This document shows positions 44,419 to 51,308 of a stretch of 51,308 bases of DNA, in pieces. Positions within the stretch are counted from its first letter, which is position 1, and each line of letters opens with the position of its first letter. The notes beneath the pieces are model-generated. The model saw only the letters and a program-made list of their open reading frames with translations. It was not told the DNA's origin and made no database searches. The position numbers and the translations under genes were made by a program. The stretch is from Microcoleus sp. CSU_2_2 (GTDB lineage Bacteria > Cyanobacteriota > Cyanobacteriia > Cyanobacteriales > Microcoleaceae): contig JAAUPI010000005.1 of assembly GCA_012035135.1 (NCBI GenBank), positions 1 to 51,308 on the forward strand. The letters are read 5' to 3'.

Positions 44419-45852
44419 ATGACAGTAATACCGCACCGCGCTAATCTTTTGCAAGACCGCAATCAACTGCATCAGTTTCTGTTAAATTGCCAGCAGTCTT
44501 TAACCGAAAAAGATCGTACAAAAATAGTTAGTATTTCTCAGGAAATTTATCCCCTCGATCCACTAGCTGTACTTCAAGAGATTTCCGAATCTTGTCATCG
44601 GCACTTTTATTTTGAAAAAAGAGATCCTATTGCAGACAACAGTTTTGCGATCGCAGCCCTGGATGCGGCAATCCATCTCACAGTAGCAGGAAGCGATCGA
44701 TTTGCCTTAGCTCAAAATTTTATTCGATCGTGTCTTGCCAGTACAATTACTATTGGTGCGGAACGGTTGCCATTTAGCGGGCCTCACTTTTTTTGTAGCT
44801 TTACTTTTTTTGATGAGAATAGCACAGCCAATTCTTACTTTTCCCCGGCCACCATATTTTTACCAAAATGGCAGATAACTCGACAACAAGATAGCTGCAC
44901 TCTCGTCGCTAATGCACTTGTAGAAAAAGATATAAATGTTAAAACTATTACTGAAAATATTTGGGAAACTTTCGATCGCATTGCGTCTCACAAATACCGA
45001 AAACTCAGGAATGTCATCAACAGTTCGATATCTTTGAAACAAATTCCAGTCAATGACGCCAGTCAATTTAAAACATCTGTCAAATCTGCTTTAGAATCGA
45101 TCGAGTCTCAATATTTTAGTAAAATTGTTTTATCCCAAGCCATAAATGTTATTTCTCAAACCCCTTTCAGTTTAATAGATTCCTTAAACAACTTGCGCCT
45201 CAGCTATCCAGATTGCTATGTATTTTCAACCAGTAACGGCAAAGGTCAAAACTTTATTGGCGCTAGTCCAGAACGCTTAATTAGTATTCACAACAATCAG
45301 TTATTAACAGATGCTTTAGCTGGTTCAGCACCGAGGGGAAAAACTGAGGCGGGAGATGCGAAATTAGCTCGCGAATTGCTAGAAAGTGAGAAGGATATTC
45401 GAGAACATCAAGTTGTGATTGATTTTATTGTCGATCGGCTATCGAAACTTGGTATAACTCCAAATTTTTCCCTCGTTCCAAGACTACTACAACTATCAAA
45501 TATTCAACACTTATGGACGCCCATAACCGCTCGAATTCCGGCTGATATTCATTTATTAAAAATTTTAGCTCAACTGCATCCAACCCCAGCGGTAGCGGGC
45601 GTGCCGAGAGATATTGCCTTAGAGCAAATTCGCCGCTGTGAAAGTTGCGATCGATCTCTTTATGCAGCACCCTTGGGCTGGATCGATCGCAGAGGAAATG
45701 GCGAATTTGCTGTCGGCATTCGATCGGCTTTAATCAATGACGATCGGGCTATACTCTATGCTGGTGCCGGTATTGTTGCAGGTTCGGAACCCGAAAAAGA
45801 ACTAGCAGAAATTCAGCTCAAATTACAACCACTTTTAAATGCTTTAGTCTAA
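44419..45852 (+). CDS. menF: isochorismate synthase
   Basis: 477 residues. Chorismate-binding motifs in order: KIVLSQAINV, ATGE-like FIGASPERLISIHNNQLLTDALAGSAPRG, HQVVIDFIVDRLSKLG, and HPTPAVAGVPRDIALEQIRRCESCDRSLYAAPLGWID, ending GAGIVAGSEPEKELAEIQLKLQPL. The N-terminal half is poorly conserved, as usual. It converts chorismate to isochorismate, the first committed step to phylloquinone; the product feeds menD just downstream. A 332-bp repeat-filled gap separates the two. Confidence 0.95.
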   Translation: MTVIPHRANLLQDRNQLHQFLLNCQQSLTEKDRTKIVSISQEIYPLDPLAVLQEISESCHRHFYFEKRDPIADNSFAIAALDAAIHLTVAGSDRFALAQNFIRSCLASTITIGAERLPFSGPHFFCSFTFFDENSTANSYFSPATIFLPKWQITRQQDSCTLVANALVEKDINVKTITENIWETFDRIASHKYRKLRNVINSSISLKQIPVNDASQFKTSVKSALESIESQYFSKIVLSQAINVISQTPFSLIDSLNNLRLSYPDCYVFSTSNGKGQNFIGASPERLISIHNNQLLTDALAGSAPRGKTEAGDAKLARELLESEKDIREHQVVIDFIVDRLSKLGITPNFSLVPRLLQLSNIQHLWTPITARIPADIHLLKILAQLHPTPAVAGVPRDIALEQIRRCESCDRSLYAAPLGWIDRRGNGEFAVGIRSALINDDRAILYAGAGIVAGSEPEKELAEIQLKLQPLLNALV

Positions 45853-45863
45853 TTCAGCTAATT

Positions 45864-45989
45864 TTAATGAAGTTCGTGAGATAAATATCCATCGATAGAT
45901 GCTATCAGACTGGATGCTTCTCTAAAAGCCATCTCAAAATCACCCTCACAACCAGATTTGACATTAAGCATAACCGCCTCAAGAATCAT
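45864..45989 (-). pseudogene. antibiotic biosynthesis monooxygenase (ABM), N-terminal remnant
   Basis: 41 residues, MILEAVMLNVKSGCEGDFEMAF...IDGYLSHELH then TAA. This matches the first half of cyanobacterial ABM-domain monooxygenases (about 95 residues, MILEAVMLxVKPGxEAxFE...ASxxGYxSHEL), ending where the second half should begin. The missing part is not found nearby. Confidence 0.7.
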
Positions 45990-46041
45990 AAAAATATATC
46001 CTGACAATTATTTGGGTATAATATTGTAGCACAATACAGAA

Positions 46042-46181
46042 TTGAGATACTCAGATTTACTTGTTACTAGGCTCTGCCTGGTAACACAGATCCGGAGGCT
46101 CTGCCTCAATTTTCCCTATAATCAAGCGAAGAGTGTCTTAAACCATTTTTTGCGTAAGTTCTGTTGAGATACTCATATTTA
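46042..46181. repeat. duplicated 18-bp leader flanking a GGCTCTGCCT repeat
   Basis: TTGAGATACTCAGATTTA (46042-46059) and TTGAGATACTCATATTTA (46164-46181) differ at one base. Between them lies a 39-bp AGGCTCTGCCT-type repeat (46069-46107). The second copy ends 3 bases before the menD ATG, so the leader of menD has been duplicated or split by the insertion. Confidence 0.75.
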
Positions 46182-46184
46182 ACA

Positions 46185-47987
46185 ATGCCGATAGATTTTC
46201 GTAATACAAATACCCTCTGGTCTTCAATAATAGCAGAGACTTTACAGCGTCTGGGATTAACTATAGCCGTCATTTCTCCCGGTTCGCGATCGGCACCTTT
46301 AACAATTGCCTTTGCCCAGAATAACAAACTAGAAACTATTCCCATCCTCGACGAACGTTCAGCCAGCTTTTTTGCCTTAGGAACCGCCAAAAAATCCGGT
46401 TTACCCGTCGGACTAATTTGTACATCTGGAACCGCCGCAGCCAACTTTTATCCTGCTATAATAGAAGCCAGAGAAAGTCGAATTCCGTTGCTAATATTCA
46501 CCGCCGATCGACCTCCTGAACTGCGTGACTGTCATGCCGGACAAGCGATCGATCAAGTTAAAATATATGGCAATTATCCCAACTGGCAAACCGAATTAGC
46601 CATGCCTGCTACGGAAATAGCAATGTTAGGTTATTTGCGACAAACAATCATCTATGCTTGGGAGCGATCGCAATTTCCAACTCCCGGTCCGGTTCACCTC
46701 AATATCCCCTTTCGTGAGCCACTTATACCAATTTCAGATATTGCTGTAGAAGCTTTAGAAACACAATTTAATTCAGAAGATTTCTTTGCAGGATTAGAAC
46801 CATTCATTGTAGCAGAAACTTCTACCCCCCCCAGCCCCCCCTTGTTAAGGGGAGGAGTAGGAAGTACAATAGAACAATGGCATAAATGTAGCAGAGGGAT
46901 AATTATTGCAGGCGTTGCACAGCCTCAATTTCCCGATAAATATTGCAGTGCGATCAGCCAAATTTCCAAATCCTTAAACTGGCCAGTTTTAGCAGAAGGA
47001 TTGTCCCCACTCAGAAACTACGATCGACTCAACCCTCATCTAATTTCCACCTACGATTTAATCCTACGAAACCGCGAACTAGCCAATAAATTAACTCCAG
47101 AAATTGCCATTCAAATCGGAGACTTACCCACAAGCAAAGAACTCCGAAACTGGTTAGATAAAACCCAACCCAAACGATACATAATCGACCCCAGCCACCA
47201 CAACCTCGATCCGCTACACGGCCAAACAACTCACCTGCGAACATCCCCAGAAAATCTCGCAACTATATTAACTCTTGTCCCCCCCCTTAAGAAGGGGGGG
47301 TTAGGGGAGGATCGGGTATCTTTCGCAAACGAATACCTCCAACTTTGGCACAACACCGAAACCCAAATCAGACAAACAATAGACCAAAAACTATCAACAA
47401 TTAACAACATCATCGAACCGAAGGTTTCTTGGCTGCTTCCCCAGATTTTGCCCCCAGGAACACCGATATTTATTGCCAACAGTATGCCCGTCAGAGATGT
47501 AGAGTTTTTCTGGAAGCCGAATAACTTAGAAATAAAACCTTTTTTCAATCGTGGTGCTAACGGCATAGACGGCACATTATCAACGGCTTTAGGAGTTGCA
47601 CACCGCAATCAAAGCAGTATCCTGTTAACAGGAGATTTAGCACTTTTGCACGACACGAACGGTTTTTTAATTAAAAATAAATTTGTCGGTCATTTAACAA
47701 TTATTTTAATTAATAACAACGGCGGTGGGATTTTTGAAATGTTGCCAGTTGCCAATTTTGACCCGCCCTTTGAAGAGTTTTTTGCCACGCCACAGCAGAT
47801 AGACTTTGCTCAGTTGTGTGCAACCTATGGCGTGGAACACGAGATAATTGAGGATTGGGAGCAGTTAACAAAAAAATTAAATTTCCTACCAAATAGGGGA
47901 ATTCGTGTCTTAGAATTACCGACAAATAGGCGATCGAATGCTAAATGGCGACAAGATAATTTAAGTAAATTTGCTAAGGATTTGTAG
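46185..47987 (+). CDS. menD: SEPHCHC synthase
   Basis: 600 residues. A thiamine-diphosphate enzyme that joins 2-oxoglutarate-derived succinic semialdehyde to isochorismate. N-terminal Glu-binding region AVISPGSRSAPLTIAFA and ILDERSASFFALG, middle TADRPPELRDCHAGQAIDQ, TPP/Mg region SILLTGDLALLHDTNGFL and INNNGGGIFEML, and NRGANGIDGTLSTALG. I start at ATG 46185 (MPIDFRNTN); the frame opens at 46164. Two in-frame low-complexity inserts, TPPSPPLLRGGVG (46825-46861) and VPPLKKGGLGEDR (47279-47313), come from palindromic repeats; both lie in loops of the middle domain by position. Confidence 0.93.
   Translation: MPIDFRNTNTLWSSIIAETLQRLGLTIAVISPGSRSAPLTIAFAQNNKLETIPILDERSASFFALGTAKKSGLPVGLICTSGTAAANFYPAIIEARESRIPLLIFTADRPPELRDCHAGQAIDQVKIYGNYPNWQTELAMPATEIAMLGYLRQTIIYAWERSQFPTPGPVHLNIPFREPLIPISDIAVEALETQFNSEDFFAGLEPFIVAETSTPPSPPLLRGGVGSTIEQWHKCSRGIIIAGVAQPQFPDKYCSAISQISKSLNWPVLAEGLSPLRNYDRLNPHLISTYDLILRNRELANKLTPEIAIQIGDLPTSKELRNWLDKTQPKRYIIDPSHHNLDPLHGQTTHLRTSPENLATILTLVPPLKKGGLGEDRVSFANEYLQLWHNTETQIRQTIDQKLSTINNIIEPKVSWLLPQILPPGTPIFIANSMPVRDVEFFWKPNNLEIKPFFNRGANGIDGTLSTALGVAHRNQSSILLTGDLALLHDTNGFLIKNKFVGHLTIILINNNGGGIFEMLPVANFDPPFEEFFATPQQIDFAQLCATYGVEHEIIEDWEQLTKKLNFLPNRGIRVLELPTNRRSNAKWRQDNLSKFAKDL
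46825..46861. repeat. CCCCCC...TTAAGGGG repeat inside menD, first copy
   Basis: C-rich then TTGTTAAGGGGAGGAGTAGG. It is in frame and encodes TPPSPPLLRGGVG. Same type as the copy at 47279-47313. Confidence 0.85.
47279..47313. repeat. CCCCCCTTAAGAAGGGGGGG repeat inside menD, second copy
   Basis: A near-perfect palindrome in frame that encodes VPPLKKGGLGEDR. This palindrome is usually intergenic in cyanobacteria. Confidence 0.85.
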
Positions 47988-48023
47988 TCATATCATGTCA
48001 GGTCAATTACCAGCGATCGATAA

Positions 48024-48085
48024 GGTTTGTAGTGAGGACGAAGAGTCCTGATTTTGTCAAGGACTTGCATTCCTCACTACAAACC
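48024..48085. repeat. GGTTTGTAGTGAGGA hairpin element
   Basis: Perfect 15-bp arms (48024-48038 and 48071-48085) with an inner AGTCCT/AGGACT pair. Same family as 33299-33458. Its right arm contains the stop codon of the membrane-protein gene that follows. Confidence 0.85.
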
Positions 48086-48781
48086 ATTTTTATATTGCCC
48101 AGCAATTCTAATGCCATCTCTAAAATGAGCGATCGTCGCAATTACCGCTATAGAAAAATAAAAAAATCTAATCAGCCAAAAACAAACCAGCATCGCCCAT
48201 GAAACAATAGTAGGCGCTACCCCTGTTAACTGCACGAATCGAGAATTTACTTTTTTTTCAAAACTGTCGAGATCTTTCATCTCCGACTGTTTTGTAGGAA
48301 TAACCGGAAACTGAGCAGTATACAAATAATAACCGAGAAACCCTTGAAAGCCAACTTTTTTATTTAAAAATGAGTTAGTTAAATTTGCAGTTTCAGAGGG
48401 GATTAAATTATCATTTTCCCCCACTTTTTCCAACCAAAGATTGTATCTGAATATCGGGGTACTCATGAAAACTAAGGGGACTACAACTATCAATAAAGCC
48501 GCACTAATTTTGCGACCGTATTGAAGAGGTAGAAGAATAGCAGCCACACCAAATCCCATGCCGATAAAAGCAAACACTAATATATTTAACAGTTCAATGA
48601 TTTCGATGCCCCTCAGTAAATCGCCAATAATCAGAATCGTATATAAAATTCGATCGGCTAACAACAAAGCCGCAATCTTGATTGTAACTGAAATGCCCAC
48701 AATCAGCGCTGCACTCGCTAGATAGCCCACACCGCCTAGAACGGACAGTAAAATCGAACCGACTTGTTTTAATGACTGCAT
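48077..48781 (-). CDS. hypothetical multi-pass membrane protein
   Basis: 234 residues with about five hydrophobic spans: about 7-45, 67-86, 92-108 and 191-218, with a large polar loop (110-190) between the third and fourth. The loop contains FLNKKVGFQGFLGYYLYTAQFPVIPT. No family recognised. The stop codon TAG and last three codons come from a dispersed hairpin repeat (48024-48085), so the original C-terminus may be lost. Monocistronic. Confidence 0.65.
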   Translation of the reverse strand: MQSLKQVGSILLSVLGGVGYLASAALIVGISVTIKIAALLLADRILYTILIIGDLLRGIEIIELLNILVFAFIGMGFGVAAILLPLQYGRKISAALLIVVVPLVFMSTPIFRYNLWLEKVGENDNLIPSETANLTNSFLNKKVGFQGFLGYYLYTAQFPVIPTKQSEMKDLDSFEKKVNSRFVQLTGVAPTIVSWAMLVCFWLIRFFYFSIAVIATIAHFRDGIRIAGQYKNGL

Positions 48782-48872
48782 GAAACTATTAGTTAAGTGA
48801 AAGGTTAGAAAACGGATTTATCCGTGAACTCAATTCTGCAATTCTGCAATTCTCCAATCTAAAATATAAAAT

Positions 48873-49715
48873 CTAAGATCGATTGACAAGCTCTCGTCCG
48901 GCCGCCAAAGCGACTTGCGCGATCCGCTCCTTGACAACACCTTCTTCGATAGCATTTTTCTCTGCCTTTAGTTCGCGATCGATCCCCAACCATAAAAGAT
49001 ACTCGATATTACCGGCCGGGCCAAGTAAAGGCGACCAGGTTAAGCCACGTTCCTCCCATCCTAAAGCTGTGGCAGCCTTCCACACTTGAAAAATAGCATC
49101 GGCTTGAGTTGCTGAGTCTCGTACTACGCCTTTTTTCCCAACTCGATCGCGCCCAACCTCAAACTGTGGCTTTACCAGCAACACCACTTCCTTCGGCGCC
49201 ACCAACAACTCCCATAGCGCCGGTAAAATCTTAGTCAGCGAAATAAAAGACACATCTACTACCCCCAAATCGGCTAGCGGGGAGTCGCCATAAACTTCAG
49301 TCGCCGTCATGTACCGCAGATTGGTGCGTTCTTTCAAAACTACCCTCGGATCGTTCCGCAAACCCCAATCTGCTTGACCGTAGCCAACATCTATGCCATA
49401 AACTTGGGCGGCGCCAGCTTGCAGCAGACAGTCGGTAAAACCGCCAGTGGAGATACCGCCGTCAAGGCAAATTCGGCCTGTAACGGGAATGGCAAAAACT
49501 TCTAAAGCTTTGGCTAATTTTTCGCCGCCTCTAGAAACATAGCGCGATCGCTCTTTAATCTGAATGGTGGCCATCATGTCAACCTCAGTCCCCGGTTTGT
49601 CAACTAACTGTTGGTTGACTGCGACTTTCCCAGTCCGAATCAAAGCCTGAGCTTGCTGTCGGGAACTGCATAAATTTAGGTTGACCAATAAAGTGTCTAG
49701 TCGCTGTTTAGCCAA
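48873..49715 (-). CDS. TlyA-family rRNA 2'-O-methyltransferase
   Basis: 280 residues. An S4 RNA-binding domain (residues 1-60: QRLDTLLVNLNLCSSRQQAQALIRTGKVAVN) followed by an FtsJ-like SAM domain: ICLDGGISTGGFTDCLLQAGA (motif I, with the usual cyanobacterial GGISTGG), DVSFISLTKILPAL, LLVKPQFEVGRD and GNIEYLLWL. The catalytic Lys (GEKLAKAL), Asp, Lys and Glu of the KDKE tetrad are all visible. In actinobacteria TlyA modifies 16S and 23S rRNA and determines capreomycin sensitivity; the same sites are likely here. ATG 49715 fits. Confidence 0.93.
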   Translation of the reverse strand: MAKQRLDTLLVNLNLCSSRQQAQALIRTGKVAVNQQLVDKPGTEVDMMATIQIKERSRYVSRGGEKLAKALEVFAIPVTGRICLDGGISTGGFTDCLLQAGAAQVYGIDVGYGQADWGLRNDPRVVLKERTNLRYMTATEVYGDSPLADLGVVDVSFISLTKILPALWELLVAPKEVVLLVKPQFEVGRDRVGKKGVVRDSATQADAIFQVWKAATALGWEERGLTWSPLLGPAGNIEYLLWLGIDRELKAEKNAIEEGVVKERIAQVALAAGRELVNRS

Positions 49716-50020
49716 GGTCTTTAATTTGTACTGATAGGGTTAACAACAGTACCAGATTAGCACTTACGCAAAAACTGAACTGCTGAGCGATCGAAACATT
49801 TTGGTTGTCAGAGGTACTGGTAATAGCGAAAAGCGGGAGTTTTATGTTACTTTCAAACTGGTGTGCGATCGGCTTCACCGGAAATCATGTGATTCGGATC
49901 GCTGAGTCTTTGTCGTTGAATCACAGATAAATATCCGTAGAATCACATAAAAGATTTCCCGATTAACAGATTATGTAAGTAAAGGTCACAGAGCTACAAA
50001 TACAATAGGGGCGATCGGCG
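49716..50020. other. intergenic region
   Basis: No gene, no repeat family except a solo CACTTACGCA near 49760 that resembles the GGACTTACGC element end. Presumably holds the tlyA and 50021-gene promoters; none could be defined. Confidence 0.5.
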
Positions 50021-50218
50021 ATGCAAAACTTTAACTTTCCCATCAAAAATTCCAACAGTTGCCAAGAAAACCCGATCGCGATCGTCAGTGGCAATATCAT
50101 TCATATTCTTTACCCTAACGGCGAACTCAAAGCAGCCACAGCCGAGCAAATCGATCGCCTCCAAACTAAAACTAGCCTTGACAAATGTCTCGTTTGGGGA
50201 CGTGTAGACGATTTTTAA
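50021..50218 (+). CDS. small hypothetical protein
   Basis: 65 residues: a polar N-terminus, then PIAIVSGNIIHILYPNGELKAATAEQIDRLQT and a short tail KCLVWGRVDDF. The strand-turn-strand-helix look is protein-like, but no family is recognised. GGGGCGATCGGCG precedes the ATG. Confidence 0.5.
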   Translation: MQNFNFPIKNSNSCQENPIAIVSGNIIHILYPNGELKAATAEQIDRLQTKTSLDKCLVWGRVDDF

Positions 50219-50391
50219 GAAGGAAGAAGGAAGAGGGGGAGATGGGGAGATGAGGAGAGGGGGAGAGGCAGGGCGGTTTCATTCTCCAAAAATAAGGGTT
50301 TTGTAGGGGTAGTGCCCCCGTGCCTACCCCCCCAGGAGCCTTTTGTCAATGGGGGAACTTCAGTTTAATTAGGTGGAGCTACTTAACTCAC

Positions 50392-50432
50392 AAAAAAGAT
50401 CGCTTCTTTGCTGTGATGCCAAAAAAGCGATC
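50392..50432 (-). terminator. rho-independent terminator of apcF, displaced
   Basis: On the minus strand GATCGCTT... pairs with ...AAGCGATC (plus positions 50398-50405 and 50425-50432) and is followed by TTTTTT (50392-50397). It is a strong terminator but lies 130 bases beyond the apcF stop codon, separated from it by an inserted repeat region. Confidence 0.8.
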
Positions 50433-50435
50433 GAT

Positions 50436-50563
50436 TAACTCAAATTGCTAGTTATCGAGTTAGGATTCACAAAAGTTAACGATGCAGGGTTGATGTTGGC
50501 AAATAGAAATTACCAATCACCAATCACCAATTACCCATTACCAACAACTAGCAAATTGAGTTA
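50436..50563. repeat. 18-bp inverted repeat enclosing 7-bp tandem units
   Basis: TAACTCAAATTGCTAGTT (50436-50453) and AACTAGCAAATTGAGTTA (50546-50563, one mismatch) enclose CACCAAT-type tandem units (50508-50545). The right arm carries the apcF stop codon. The rest of the 50219-50560 gap is purine-rich (GGGAGA units, 50219-50275) and codes for nothing recognised. Confidence 0.75.
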
Positions 50564-51070
50564 AATATCTGTTTCGCCCAATTCGCGAATCATGTAATCA
50601 AAAGGCTGATCCAGAAAAGAGCCCACTTGCAAGCCAGCAGCTTCCACTTGAGCCTTCACCATCTCCTTCATAATTCCAATTCCCATCACCGTCGGGCCAA
50701 TTGGCACGCTGAGTGAATTGTAAGTTTCCCGCAGGCCTTGCAGAACCCGCTCGTCAAGCACGTCGGTACTTCCAGCCACCAAGGCGTAAGTAGCATAGCG
50801 CAAGTAGTAGTCCATATCCCGCAAACAAGCAGCATAGCGACGAGTCGTGTAGGCATTTCCACCGGGACGGATCAGTTCCGGCTGTTCGGCAAATAGCTGC
50901 ATTCCAGCTTGCTTGACAATTGCCGCAGCATTGCTGTTAATCGCTGCTGCCGCTTGTACCCGTGCCGTGCCAGTTGCAAAATAAGATTTCAACCGATCGA
51001 TGCCATCTCGGTCTAAATACCTACCAGCAACATCATAATTTTCAATCAGACTTGTCACCGCATCCCGCAT
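50561..51070 (-). CDS. apcF: allophycocyanin beta-18 subunit
   Basis: 169 residues, the exact ApcF length. Start ATG 51070 (MRDAVTSLIENYDVAGRYLD), preceded by GGGAGAG; the frame extends five codons further. The chromophore Cys82 lies in AACLRDMDYYLRYATYALVAG, and the Asn of PGGNAYTTRR is the usual methyl-Asn72. ApcF sits in the phycobilisome core cylinder near ApcE and helps pass excitation to photosystem II. It differs from ApcB by the RYLDRDGIDRLKSYF start. No other phycobilisome gene is in the window. Confidence 0.88.
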   Translation of the reverse strand: MRDAVTSLIENYDVAGRYLDRDGIDRLKSYFATGTARVQAAAAINSNAAAIVKQAGMQLFAEQPELIRPGGNAYTTRRYAACLRDMDYYLRYATYALVAGSTDVLDERVLQGLRETYNSLSVPIGPTVMGIGIMKEMVKAQVEAAGLQVGSFLDQPFDYMIRELGETDI

Positions 51071-51284
51071 AAGTTTCTCTCCCAAAAATCTTTATGAATA
51101 CTTTGCTATCTGAGACAGACCGCCTATTGTAGACTACTACAAATCGGCGTTTGATTAAGATTTGAGTTGACACTCCCCGTTCTGATTCATTTACGCTGAA
51201 CATTTCTCTACATAGCTGTGCAATGCTGGAGATGTAACGATAGCAATCCCGTCATTACTGACAGAACAGGTCGAATCCGACAAA

Positions 51285-51307
51285 GCACGTAATAAAATAT
51301 TACGTGC
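51285..51307. repeat. perfect palindrome at window edge
   Basis: GCACGTAATA (51285-51294) and TATTACGTGC (51298-51307) with a 3-base spacer. It could be an operator or the terminator of a gene beyond the edge. Confidence 0.6.
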
Positions 51308-51308
51308 G

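Overview
The window looks like chromosomal DNA of a filamentous, Oscillatoriales-type cyanobacterium (Microcoleus/Oscillatoria-like; this rank is inference). It carries an allophycocyanin-family core subunit (ApcF-like), three phylloquinone genes (menA, menF, menD), a cyanobacterial-type chorismate lyase, flavodoxin, DUF4079 and Uma2 proteins. The HIP1 octamer GCGATCGC (for example 1591-1598) and many GATCG-rich sites are scattered throughout, and intergenic DNA is full of short palindromic and 7-bp tandem repeats. No rRNA, tRNA or CRISPR array was recognised. LAYOUT. 1-5.0 kb: 3' end of a TnpB gene, fmt, a DUF4359-like protein, an M48 metalloprotease, acireductone dioxygenase (mtnD) and chorismate lyase. 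5.0-12.2 kb: a large GAF/PAS hybrid histidine kinase, a MITE-like element, a thermonuclease-like protein and acetyl-CoA synthetase. 12.2-17.1 kb: an accessory island with a DUF433/DUF5615 toxin-antitoxin pair, a RelN-type antitoxin sharing a 245-bp duplicated promoter and N-terminus, a nuclease-fold protein, an orphan deaminase toxin with an SMI1/KNR4 immunity protein, and a Uma2 protein. 17.1-31.6 kb: galT, acetamidase, phosphatase, YebC, a frameshifted TPR protein, M32 carboxypeptidase, an Hsp70-like protein, DUF4079, two alpha/beta hydrolases, flavodoxin, a cupin and a methyltransferase. 31.7-37.4 kb: a glycosyltransferase with an internal deletion, an acyltransferase, a Cdv3/DivIVA-like protein, frameshifted coaD, a VanY-like peptidase, two tandem HTH regulators and two hypotheticals. 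37.7-43 kb: a RelE-toxin remnant, typA and a fused PlsY/PEP-utilising enzyme split over three frames. 43.1-51.3 kb: menA diverging from menF-menD, a membrane protein, a TlyA-type rRNA methyltransferase and apcF. HOW THE GENES FIT TOGETHER. menF makes isochorismate, menD converts it to SEPHCHC and menA prenylates dihydroxynaphthoate, so three steps to the photosystem I quinone are clustered. Chorismate lyase feeds the parallel plastoquinone branch. Two themes dominate. First, dispersed repeats supply stop codons to at least three genes and sit in frame inside menD and the PlsY/PEP gene. Second, four single-base frameshifts, three of them at homopolymers, look more like assembly indels than decay. 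The most system-like discoveries are the deaminase/SMI1 toxin-immunity pair and the chimeric RelN-DUF433 antitoxin.
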